Below, in pieces: positions 1 to 6,722 of a DNA stretch of 10,099 nucleotides. Position 1 is the stretch's first letter. The number at the start of each line of letters is the position of its first letter. The stretch lies in assembly GCA_018897395.1 (NCBI GenBank), contig JAHIKV010000240.1:1-10099 (forward strand), written 5' to 3'. The notes under the pieces were generated by a model. It was given only the letters and a program-made list of their open reading frames with translations. It was not told the DNA's origin and did no database searches. This DNA comes from Planctomycetota bacterium. Its GTDB lineage: Bacteria; Planctomycetota; Planctomycetia; Pirellulales; Thermoguttaceae. A program made the translations under genes and the position numbers.

Positions 1-142
1 CACCACGTCTGACAATCGACTTGGCGTCGAAAGCATTGTCAGCAGGCAAAGTCCAGCGGTTGCCGGACGCAAACAACTCGGGTAAACGGATCGCGCGATT
101 CAATTTGGGAAGAATGGGCATTTTTTCAGAAAGTGCAGTCAT
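1..142 (-). CDS. Partial unidentified protein, N-terminal 47 residues
   Basis: An ATG at 142 (minus strand) opens a frame that stays open for 47 codons to the window edge, giving a protein that begins MTALSEKMPILPKLNRAIRL. The composition is ordinary and there is no signal peptide or recognisable motif. The two upstream ATGs on this strand run quickly into TGA, so 142 is the first workable start, although no clear Shine-Dalgarno sequence precedes it. The gene diverges from the plus-strand block that begins at 426. I do not recognise the family. It could be a chance open frame, since only 142 bases are visible. Confidence 0.4.
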   Translation of the reverse strand, partial: MTALSEKMPILPKLNRAIRLPELFASGNRWTLPADNAFDAKSIVRRG

Positions 143-208
143 AACAGTATCATGACATCAAACAAAGTCGATGGCAAGACGTGTTGGTTTTTTCTGGTTC
201 CCACGCTT

Positions 209-326
209 TGGGAGAGGGGCAGGGGGTGAGGGCAATCGGCTGATGTTGGTGCGGCAGTTGAACTGCCGCACCAGCGGTTGTGCCAAACGCCACCCTAACC
301 CTAACCCTCTCCCAGAGGGAGAAGGG
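209..326. repeat. Composite GC-rich inverted repeat with central palindrome
   Basis: Two G/C-skewed arms face each other. The left arm (210-233) starts GGGAGAGGGG and the right arm (290-313) ends AACCCTCTCCC; they are imperfect reverse complements. Between them lies a perfect palindrome at 247-273, with arms TGGTGCGGCAGTT and AACTGCCGCACCA around a single G. The right arm also closes its own small hairpin: CCCTCTCCC at 305-313 against GGGAGAAGGG at 317-326, with one bulged A. The same CCCTAACCCTCTCCC motif recurs at 4292-4319, so this looks like a dispersed intergenic repeat. It supports spurious open frames on both strands. Together with the hairpin at 353-395 it accounts for most of the gene-free stretch 143-425. 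Confidence 0.7.
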
Positions 327-352
327 ACATCGAGAATGTGGAATTCCCCGTT

Positions 353-395
353 CACGAAGGGCACGGAGGGACTCTGTGTCCTTCGTGGGTTTTTT
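353..395 (+). terminator. Strong rho-independent-type hairpin with T tract
   Basis: A 16-bp stem pairs CACGAAGGGCACGGAG (353-368) with CTCTGTGTCCTTCGTG (372-387). There are two G-T wobbles and a GGA loop. Two Gs and then six Ts (390-395) follow. This is the classic geometry of an intrinsic terminator reading on the plus strand, but no plus-strand gene precedes it in the window and the first start codon comes 31 nt later. It may be a leader attenuator for the downstream block, a terminator for a short upstream transcript, or a dispersed repeat that happens to look like a terminator. Confidence 0.6.
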
Positions 396-425
396 CCATG
401 ATCCTACTATTGCGAGGCTAATCCG

Positions 426-3170
426 ATGAGCGTGGTAATTGTGCTGAAACATTTTTGGTGGCGCGTGGCGGCGATGGCGCTGGTTGCCCACGTTCCTTGC
501 CCGTGCGGAGCGGCCCTGTGTGCAGGCGAGACGCCTGCACCACAACTGCTCAGCTTGGAAGGGGCGTTCGGCAAGGCGGAGATCGACGCCGCCCATCCGG
601 CCCTGGCGAAGCTCTTTCTTCGCGGACCCGGCGGGCTGGGGCCGCAGTCGGTGCTGGCCCCGCGAGTGGCGGCCGCGGACAAGGACAAGGTGTATCGACG
701 CGACAAGATGCCCGCTTGGGCCTACGACGGCTACACCTACGTCGTCGGCCAGGACGGCGCCCGCTACGAAAGCCGTTTGGCTCGGCCGGACAAGGTGGAG
801 GTAGGTGGCACTGCCGGCTTGTCCAGCAGTGTTGGGAGTCACTGGAACACTGCTGGACAAGCCAGCAGTGGCACACAGCAAGCCGTGTTGCGGCTGACGG
901 GCGTCAAGCTCTCCGACGGCGAGGGCCGGCCGCCCGTGGCCGAGGAGGATTGGACGCTTTCCGCGCCCGGCGACGGCTCGCAATTGGTCTGGAAGATCGT
1001 GCGCCGGTGGCGACGCGACTTCACGTCCACGTATTCCGGCAGCCCCGGACTGTTCTTCTCCTTTGCTCGCGGACTGAAGAACTCCACCACCAGCACGATC
1101 TGGTACGATCCGTTGCGGATCGCCGCGAGCAGAAGCGATCTGTATGTCTTGGAGTCTAACCCGGCAATGATCTCGGAGAACCACATCCAGACGCTTCGCG
1201 ACCGCGACGCCTGGGCAATCTTCAAGCTGTGGACCAATTGGCCCACCGCTTGCGATCTTCGCCTCGAAGTAGCCGGCGGGCATCTGTACCGGCGCGGTAG
1301 TTTTGCCTGGTTGAGCGAGGCGGGGGCCGTGACGGCGCCCGACGCCGTCCAGGCGCACCGGGCCGGCCAAGTCGAGGAAATCACGCTCCGTATCGGCGGC
1401 GCGGACAAAAGCGCCACCGGATACCAGTTGGCCCTCACCCTGCCCGACAAGGATACCGAGACTTCACTCCGCGATTTCTACGGGTCGCTGTTCAACGGCG
1501 GAACGGTCAACGATCAGAAGGGGTTCTCCTTCGGCAACGAGACCGACGGCTACTACTGTGGCGTCACGTGCGGGATGCACGGGGCGACGCTGGCGGCGGG
1601 GGTTCCGGCCGCCGGCCGGTTGTCCGCGCACCCCTACGACGCGGCCCAGGCCTTCCGCGAACACCTGGCGAACATCTTCAGCACGCTGGACGAGCAACGG
1701 GGGCGGACCCGTTTCGGCTTCAACATGCACGGCCATTGGGTCGACGAGAACCTGCACACGATCATTGGCGCCCGGGCGTACTTGCTGCACAGCGGCGACT
1801 TGGCCTTTGTGCGGGGATATTTGCCCACGATGGAACGGATGTTGGGGTATTTCGTCCAGCGCCGCAACCAGCAGGGGCTGTTCAATATGGACGACGCCGG
1901 CGCCCGCGCCCATTGGTATTATGACGCCATTAACACCGGCGGCATCAACGGCTACTACAATGCGTTCTTCTACAAAGCGGCCCTCGACCTGGCCGAGATG
2001 GAAGAGGCCGCCGGGCGCCCGGAACAGGCAAGGCAATATCGGGAACTGGCCGAATCGGTCAAGACGGCGTTCAACCGAGTGTTGTGGAAGGAGGATGCCC
2101 CGGGCGGACCGCGGTACATCGACTGGATTGATGCCCAGGGGACGGAAGTGACCTACTTCTGCGACCTCTGCCAGTGGCCGGCGGTCGCGGTGGGGATTGC
2201 CTCGCTGGAGCAGGCCCGCAAGATCGTCGCCACCGCCGATGCCCGCATCGTGCAACTGGAAAAAGAGCACGGCTATCAGGGCTACGCGGGCCTTTCAGCC
2301 CTGTGGCCGGTGCCGCCGCATCTCATTCGTCACTCTGAGAAAGCATTCGGCCAATACATGAACGGCGGCAGTCTGCTGGCCCAGACCTATTGGGAGATCG
2401 TGGCCCGGTCCCGAGCCGGCGATGCTGCAGGGGCTGCCAAACGCTTGAAGCGATTTGCGAAGCGTGCCGCGGAAACCCGTTGGGCGGGCGACAACGCCGC
2501 CGACATCCGGGGCGAGATGAAATGGGGCGACGGCGAGCCTTACCTCGCCGACATGGTGGTCGTTACGGCCGCCGCAGTCCAAGGCGTGCTGGGGATCCAA
2601 CCGACCTGGGAGAAGCTGGTCGTGACGCCCTGCCTGCCTGCCGAATGGCCGCGGGCGGAGGCCGACGTGCTCTACAAGGGACGCCGGCATCGCGTGACCA
2701 TCGAAGGCGGGAAGGTCCGGGTGCAGCCGCTCGAACAAGTAATCGATCCGCCGCAGCTTTGGCTCATGGATTTCAACCTCCGCAGGACGGCCCACGGGGA
2801 AGCGCAGACCACGAACGTCGACTTCGCCGGGTATTACGGCGACCGAATCCAAGTCACCGCCGGCTCGGCGTCGGGCACGTACCAGAGTCCGGCCCACGAC
2901 TGGGCCGCGCCGACAAGCCTCAAGGAGCTTTGCGTCGCCGCCGACTTGAACGGCGGCCAAGTCTTCGTCGTGGTCGAAACTTCCGACGACGGATTTCAAA
3001 CTGTCCTTTCGCAGGCGCGGGTCTCCGTGAAGGACGGCGTACACGCGTACCCTTTGCAGGGTCTGCAAGGCCGCGCGGTCCGCGCGCGGTTTGAACTGCT
3101 TCGTCAGCGAGAGGCCGCCGCCTCGCCGGTCGTCGACGGATTCCGCCTTACATCCAAGTCCAAGGAGTAA
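426..3170 (+). CDS. Secreted six-hairpin glycosidase-like protein
   Basis: The protein has 914 residues. A basic and hydrophobic N-terminus (residues 1-33) looks like a signal peptide, so the protein is probably exported. Residues about 40-380 are beta-rich. Residues about 400-750 resemble the (alpha/alpha)6 barrel of six-hairpin glycosidases, with NMHGHWVDEN at 433-442, HWYYDAINTGGINGYYNAFF from 496, and EMKWGDGEPYLADMVVVTAA from 697. The stretch after that, with a VTPCLPAEWP motif, resembles the C-terminal jelly roll that follows the barrel in GH65, GH78 and GH94 relatives. An extra beta-rich tail completes the protein. Acidic D440 and E441 lie in a likely active-site loop, but I cannot assign catalysis. 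The start is chosen by GAGG at 414-417, 8 nt upstream. Two palindromic repeats are embedded in frame (520-540 and 805-874). It is first in the five-gene block and its stop lies 4 nt before the next start. The exact GH family and substrate are unknown. Confidence 0.8.
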   Translation: MSVVIVLKHFWWRVAAMALVAHVPCPCGAALCAGETPAPQLLSLEGAFGKAEIDAAHPALAKLFLRGPGGLGPQSVLAPRVAAADKDKVYRRDKMPAWAYDGYTYVVGQDGARYESRLARPDKVEVGGTAGLSSSVGSHWNTAGQASSGTQQAVLRLTGVKLSDGEGRPPVAEEDWTLSAPGDGSQLVWKIVRRWRRDFTSTYSGSPGLFFSFARGLKNSTTSTIWYDPLRIAASRSDLYVLESNPAMISENHIQTLRDRDAWAIFKLWTNWPTACDLRLEVAGGHLYRRGSFAWLSEAGAVTAPDAVQAHRAGQVEEITLRIGGADKSATGYQLALTLPDKDTETSLRDFYGSLFNGGTVNDQKGFSFGNETDGYYCGVTCGMHGATLAAGVPAAGRLSAHPYDAAQAFREHLANIFSTLDEQRGRTRFGFNMHGHWVDENLHTIIGARAYLLHSGDLAFVRGYLPTMERMLGYFVQRRNQQGLFNMDDAGARAHWYYDAINTGGINGYYNAFFYKAALDLAEMEEAAGRPEQARQYRELAESVKTAFNRVLWKEDAPGGPRYIDWIDAQGTEVTYFCDLCQWPAVAVGIASLEQARKIVATADARIVQLEKEHGYQGYAGLSALWPVPPHLIRHSEKAFGQYMNGGSLLAQTYWEIVARSRAGDAAGAAKRLKRFAKRAAETRWAGDNAADIRGEMKWGDGEPYLADMVVVTAAAVQGVLGIQPTWEKLVVTPCLPAEWPRAEADVLYKGRRHRVTIEGGKVRVQPLEQVIDPPQLWLMDFNLRRTAHGEAQTTNVDFAGYYGDRIQVTAGSASGTYQSPAHDWAAPTSLKELCVAADLNGGQVFVVVETSDDGFQTVLSQARVSVKDGVHAYPLQGLQGRAVRARFELLRQREAAASPVVDGFRLTSKSKE
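520..540. repeat. In-frame palindrome at signal-peptide end
   Basis: GTGCAGGCG (520-528) and CGCCTGCAC (532-540) form a perfect 9-bp inverted repeat around AGA. It lies inside the glycosidase-like gene and encodes residues C32 to P39 (CAGETPAP), right where the signal peptide should be cleaved. Its compact perfect symmetry resembles the other palindromic units in this window, so it is more likely an inserted repeat than a product of codon choice. Confidence 0.6.
805..874. repeat. 70-bp inverted repeat inserted in frame in a gene
   Basis: The arms at 805-833 and 846-874 are 29 bp each and pair with only two mismatches around a 12-nt centre. The core of the arms is CTTGTCCAGCAGTGTT and its complement. 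The element lies within the glycosidase-like gene and is read through as roughly residues 127-150, a Gly/Ser/Thr-rich stretch (GGTAGLSSS...NTAGQASSGT) unlike its flanks. There is no stop in the reading frame used. The form is that of a short palindromic repeat that has landed in, and been tolerated by, a coding region. Confidence 0.8.
3162..3167 (+). promoter_or_regulatory. Ribosome binding site at the end of the upstream gene
   Basis: AAGGAG lies 7 nt before ATG 3175 and forms the last two codons (Lys-Glu) of the preceding enzyme gene, whose TAA follows at once. It fixes the DUF1559 start at 3175 rather than at the in-frame ATG at 3091, and implies coupled translation of the two genes. Confidence 0.8.
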
Positions 3171-3174
3171 TCAG

Positions 3175-4275
3175 ATGTACACTAATCAAAACTTTCGGCG
3201 GGCGTTTACGTTGGTGGAACTTTTGGTGGTGATTACGATCATCGGCATCCTGATCGCCCTGTTGCTGCCGGCGGTGCAGGCGGCCCGCGAGGCGGCCCGG
3301 CAGTTGCAGTGCAAGAACAACCTCAAGCAACTCGCTCTGGGCTGCCTGAACCACGAAAACGCCACGAAGCGGTTTCCCACCGGCGGCTGGGGGTTTGTCT
3401 GGACCGGCGACGCCGACCGAGGCACCGACTGGTTCCAGCCGGGCGGCTGGATCTACAACATCCTACCCTACATCGAGCAGCAAGCGCTGCACCAGATGGG
3501 CGCCGGACTGCCAAGCCCGGAGGGAACGCCAGGCACGCCGAAGGGCAACGCCCACCTGCAGCGTTTGGCCGTTCCGTTGAGCGTACTGTATTGTCCCACG
3601 CGGCGGCGGGCACTCGCCTACCCGTGGTGGCCGACCGCCGCGTGGGATCCTAGCATATCGCCTTATGGAGTGGTCAACGCGGGCCTGCCGACGGTAGTGG
3701 GGCGCAGCGACTACGCCTCCAACGGCGGCGATGAGATTACCTATAGCAGCATGCTTACACCGCCGCTCTGGCGGACGGCCCCGCCGCACCCGGGGGCCGG
3801 GCCGGCCGGCATTGCCGAAATCGAGGCCCCCCCAGGGCAAATAACGTCCAACGCGCGGACCACCTTCGCCAAGGTCGCCAGATGGGCCACGGGCATCATG
3901 TATTGCGGCAGTCTGATCAAAATAGCGGACGTGACGGACGGGACCAGCAACACGTACCTTCTGGGCGAGAAGTATATCAACCCCGACTATTATGCCACCG
4001 GCTGGGACATCGGCGACAACGAGGCTGCATTGGGAGGCGAGGATTCGGACATGTCGCGTTGGAGTGGGTACTCGTCCACGAGCCAGTTTCCGATTTTCCC
4101 GGATACCCCGGGCGTTGTACACGGCGGTAATTTCGGCAGCGCGCATGCCAACGGCTTCCAGATGGCCTTCTGCGACGGCTCGGTGCATATGATCAACTAC
4201 TCGATCGAATACGAGACCCACCGCCGGCTGTGCAACCGCAAGGACGGCCTGACGATCGACGGCAAGAAGTTCTAG
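3175..4275 (+). CDS. DUF1559 pilin-like protein (H-X9-DG family), copy 1
   Basis: The protein has 366 residues. The N-terminus MYTNQNFRRA-FTLVELLVV is a type III signal of prepilins: the predicted prepilin peptidase cut is A10|F11, and the conserved Glu is at +5 (E15). A hydrophobic helix follows and ends in the family's AVQAAREAAR segment, then the CKNNLKQL motif. The central DGTSNT...GEK motif starts at D255. The C-terminal H-X9-DG motif is H324 to D334-G335. These mark the DUF1559 family (SBP_bac_10-like), abundant in planctomycetes and presumed to form pseudopilus or surface structures; the biochemical role is unknown. The start is set by AAGGAG at 3162-3167, and an in-frame ATG at 3091 inside the upstream gene is rejected because it would bury the prepilin signal. 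The gene is probably co-transcribed with the glycosidase-like gene. Confidence 0.92.
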   Translation: MYTNQNFRRAFTLVELLVVITIIGILIALLLPAVQAAREAARQLQCKNNLKQLALGCLNHENATKRFPTGGWGFVWTGDADRGTDWFQPGGWIYNILPYIEQQALHQMGAGLPSPEGTPGTPKGNAHLQRLAVPLSVLYCPTRRRALAYPWWPTAAWDPSISPYGVVNAGLPTVVGRSDYASNGGDEITYSSMLTPPLWRTAPPHPGAGPAGIAEIEAPPGQITSNARTTFAKVARWATGIMYCGSLIKIADVTDGTSNTYLLGEKYINPDYYATGWDIGDNEAALGGEDSDMSRWSGYSSTSQFPIFPDTPGVVHGGNFGSAHANGFQMAFCDGSVHMINYSIEYETHRRLCNRKDGLTIDGKKF

Positions 4276-4291
4276 CCGGACGCCGCCTTTA

Positions 4292-4319
4292 CCCTAACCC
4301 TCTCCCACGGGGAGAGGGG
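4292..4319. repeat. Intergenic hairpin repeat CCCTAACCCTCTCCC
   Basis: CCCTCTCCC (4298-4306) pairs perfectly with GGGAGAGGG (4310-4318) across an ACG loop, directly after CCCTAA. The same motif occurs at 299-326. No T tract follows on either strand, so it is not a standard intrinsic terminator, but the stem could still weaken read-through between the first DUF1559 gene and the next enzyme gene. It sits in the only sizeable gap (4276-4376) in the five-gene block. Confidence 0.65.
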
Positions 4320-4376
4320 ACAAATGGATGGCGGATGGCGGATGTTTTGAAACCACGGAGCGAAAGGGAAAGACTA

Positions 4377-6716
4377 ATGCGATTCAATGTTTTGTGCCGG
4401 CGGTGTTTGCTGATCGCCGTTGCGATAACTTCCGTGGTTTTTTCACGCGAGTCGTCCGCAAGGCAGTACGTTCTTGCTCGGGGCGGCCGAGCGGAGGCCG
4501 TGATTGTGGTCGGCAAGGACGCCGACCGCTTCCACCGCTGGGTGGCCGGTGAGTTGCAGCGCTATCTGCGGCAACTCAGCGGCGGCGAGTTCCCCGTCGT
4601 CGGCAGCGACGAGGCGCCGGCCGATGCGTTGCGCATCGCGCTGGGCGGGCCGGACGCAAACCCGCTGGCCGCCGCGGCCCAACGGCGGCATCTAGCGGAC
4701 TTCACCGCTCTGAAGCCCGACGGGTTCATTCTGAAGGCGGTCGAACCGGCCGGACGCCCCACGATTCTGGTAGGCGGCAATGACGAGGCCGGCACGATGT
4801 ACGCCGCCTATGATCTGCTGGAACGGTTGGGAATCGTGTTCCAACTCACCAACGACGTCATTCCCCAGCGGAGACCCGACCTCGCTCTGACCTCGCTCGA
4901 CGCGCGCGTGGAGCCGGTGCTGAAGTACCGCGGGATGCACTGCTGCCACGGCCTGCGCTGGCACATGGGACTGGACGACTTCCGCAAGCACATCGACCAG
5001 ATGGCCAAGCTGAAGCTCAATTGCCTCCAGTTTTATGCGGGTATGGGGTCGCCGTGGGTCGAGTTCTCCTACGGCGGCAAGAAGGCGGAGATTATCTATT
5101 CCAAGGAGTCCGGCTACCTGGCCTGGACCTTTGGGCTGTCGACCAGCGGAACGGCAAAGGACGTGAGGGTCGGGCGAGAGTGTTTTCGCCGGGAGTACAT
5201 CGGCCCGCCCGAGTTCGCCGCCGTCCGGACACCCGAGCAGGCCTTCGCGACTGCCCGCGAGTTCCTCCGCGAGATCATCCGCTATGCCCACCGGCGCAAG
5301 GTCCAGGTCTGGTTGATGCAGGGCGAAGTTCCCTACGTGCCGCCGAACCTCGCGCCGGCGGGTGCGAAATCGTTGCACGATCAGTATTGCGGCGTGGGCA
5401 TCCCGCCCGACGATCCGGCTGTGTTGGGCATCTGGGAATCCGCGCTGCGAAGCGCCATCGAGACCTATCCGGAGGCCGATGCCCATGGTGTCTGGACTTC
5501 CGAACCCCCCCTCGGCGTGGACGATCCCAAGACCCGGGAGTTGCTGCGCCAAAACGAGGCCGCGCGCCGGCAGATCCCTTCCCTCGCGGAAATCCGTCGG
5601 GGCGGCTACGTCCAGCCGAGCCGCCCCGAGCACCTCGCCAGCGATCTGGCACAGGTCTGCGTGGCTGCAAAGCTGATCGAGTCGGTCAAAAAGAGTCATC
5701 CGAGGGCCAAGCTGGGCGTGGTGGTGCTGTTCCGCAGTTACCTGTTCCGCGCGCTGGACTCAGTGCTGCCCAAGGATGTCTGGTTGATGAGCATGGAGAA
5801 TTGGAATAACTCGGGGCCGGTGATGCACTTCTACGGCGGCATTGCCGGCCGCGATCTGCTGGTCATGCCGCGCATCGACGATGACGGATGCGAACTGCAC
5901 GTGCAACTCAACGCCACGATGTACGATCGGGACGAAATCATTTCCGGCAGCGCGAAGTACGGCCTGGCGGGCGTCGTCGGGCAGTTGAACAAAGAGCGCG
6001 GCCTGGAATGCAATGTCCGCTATATCGCCGAAGGGGCCTGGAATCCACAAATCCAATGCCGGCCGTTCTATGAATCCTATCTTCGCCGCCTCTACGGCGC
6101 GGAAGCCCTGGAACCGCTGCTGAGGGCCTACTTGACGCTGGAAGAGAACGACAGGGCGTGCGGGAGGCGAAGTATCTTTCCCGGTTACAGTTCATTCTCG
6201 CCGGCCGAACTGAGGAAGGCCAACTACAAGGAGCCTAAGCCGCGGGTCGACGTCCGGCAATTGGAGGGCGACATCGCCGGCCTGTCCGACTCCAGAAAGT
6301 TCTGGAATGGCCGCGCTGCCCAGTGCCGCGAGGCGCTGGAGTTGCTGCGCCAGGCGCGGCCCAAAGTCCTGCCCGGAGCGCGGGCGGAGTTGGACTACGT
6401 GATCTTCAAGACCGAGAGTTTTATCTCCTACTTCGAGGTCCTCGACGCCTGCGACGAAGCCCGGGCCGCGTTTGACCGGGCTTTGTTGGCCAAAAGCAAG
6501 CAGGACAACACCGCTGTGTTGAAGCACTTGGAGGCCTGCCAAGCCGCGATGGACAGGGCGGATCGGTTGTCGGCGGATGCGGCCCGCCAGATGGTCGCCT
6601 ATTGCAGCGTCCCGACGGAGAAGTATCTGCTCTTCCGCTACAACCAGAACGTCATCGGCTCGATCGAAAGGAACCGTAAGTTTCTTGCCGAAGTAGTCGC
6701 CTTCCACAAGGAGTAG
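4377..6716 (+). CDS. Secreted GH67/GH20-like glycosidase homologue (DUF4838-type)
   Basis: The protein has 779 residues from ATG 4377. MRFNVLCRR plus the hydrophobic CLLIAVAITSVVF is a signal peptide, probably cut near A28. Residues about 30-165 match the alpha/beta N-terminal domain that precedes the barrel in GH67 alpha-glucuronidases and GH20 hexosaminidases: a VAGELQRYLRQLSGGEFPVV helix and ILVGGNDEAGTMYAAYDLLE. A TIM-barrel-like region follows, with YRGMHCC at 184-190, QVWLMQGEVPY from 310, GVWTSEPP at 371-378 and WLMSMENW at 469-476. E317, E376 and E474 are candidate active-site acids only by position. The last 180 residues are mostly helical. The start is set by the signal peptide and a weak AAGGGA site; in-frame upstream ATGs at 4230 and 4335 encode repeat-derived sequence. 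It probably acts on an extracellular or periplasmic glycan. The substrate is unknown, and activity is not certain. Confidence 0.8.
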   Translation: MRFNVLCRRCLLIAVAITSVVFSRESSARQYVLARGGRAEAVIVVGKDADRFHRWVAGELQRYLRQLSGGEFPVVGSDEAPADALRIALGGPDANPLAAAAQRRHLADFTALKPDGFILKAVEPAGRPTILVGGNDEAGTMYAAYDLLERLGIVFQLTNDVIPQRRPDLALTSLDARVEPVLKYRGMHCCHGLRWHMGLDDFRKHIDQMAKLKLNCLQFYAGMGSPWVEFSYGGKKAEIIYSKESGYLAWTFGLSTSGTAKDVRVGRECFRREYIGPPEFAAVRTPEQAFATAREFLREIIRYAHRRKVQVWLMQGEVPYVPPNLAPAGAKSLHDQYCGVGIPPDDPAVLGIWESALRSAIETYPEADAHGVWTSEPPLGVDDPKTRELLRQNEAARRQIPSLAEIRRGGYVQPSRPEHLASDLAQVCVAAKLIESVKKSHPRAKLGVVVLFRSYLFRALDSVLPKDVWLMSMENWNNSGPVMHFYGGIAGRDLLVMPRIDDDGCELHVQLNATMYDRDEIISGSAKYGLAGVVGQLNKERGLECNVRYIAEGAWNPQIQCRPFYESYLRRLYGAEALEPLLRAYLTLEENDRACGRRSIFPGYSSFSPAELRKANYKEPKPRVDVRQLEGDIAGLSDSRKFWNGRAAQCREALELLRQARPKVLPGARAELDYVIFKTESFISYFEVLDACDEARAAFDRALLAKSKQDNTAVLKHLEACQAAMDRADRLSADAARQMVAYCSVPTEKYLLFRYNQNVIGSIERNRKFLAEVVAFHKE
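6708..6713 (+). promoter_or_regulatory. Ribosome binding site at the end of the upstream gene
   Basis: AAGGAG again forms the final Lys-Glu codons of the preceding enzyme gene, immediately before its TAG, and lies 9 nt before ATG 6723. The arrangement mirrors the site at 3162-3167 and implies coupled translation of the second enzyme/DUF1559 pair. Confidence 0.8.
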
Positions 6717-6722
6717 TATCTC

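Noticed and set aside
171..401. Plus-strand open frame of 76 codons in the leader region
   Set aside because: It is made of the inverted repeat and the terminator-like hairpin; the HPNPNPLPEGEGT-type peptide is a familiar product of this repeat and not a gene.
150..1370. Long minus-strand open frame (406 codons)
   Set aside because: It is antisense to the glycosidase-like gene and runs into the repeat region; composition is Arg/Pro/Gly-rich with no motif, as expected from a GC-rich shadow frame.
2295..3068. Minus-strand open frame of 257 codons
   Set aside because: It lies wholly antisense to the C-terminal part of the glycosidase-like gene and shows no domain or start signal.
3091..3174. 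Upstream in-frame start for the first DUF1559 gene
   Set aside because: It would overlap the enzyme gene, add 28 residues before the prepilin signal and lacks a ribosome site; ATG 3175 has a well-placed AAGGAG.
4230..4376. Upstream in-frame starts (4230, 4335) for the GH67/GH20-like gene
   Set aside because: The added residues come from the end of the DUF1559 gene and the hairpin repeat, and would hide the signal peptide that begins at 4377.
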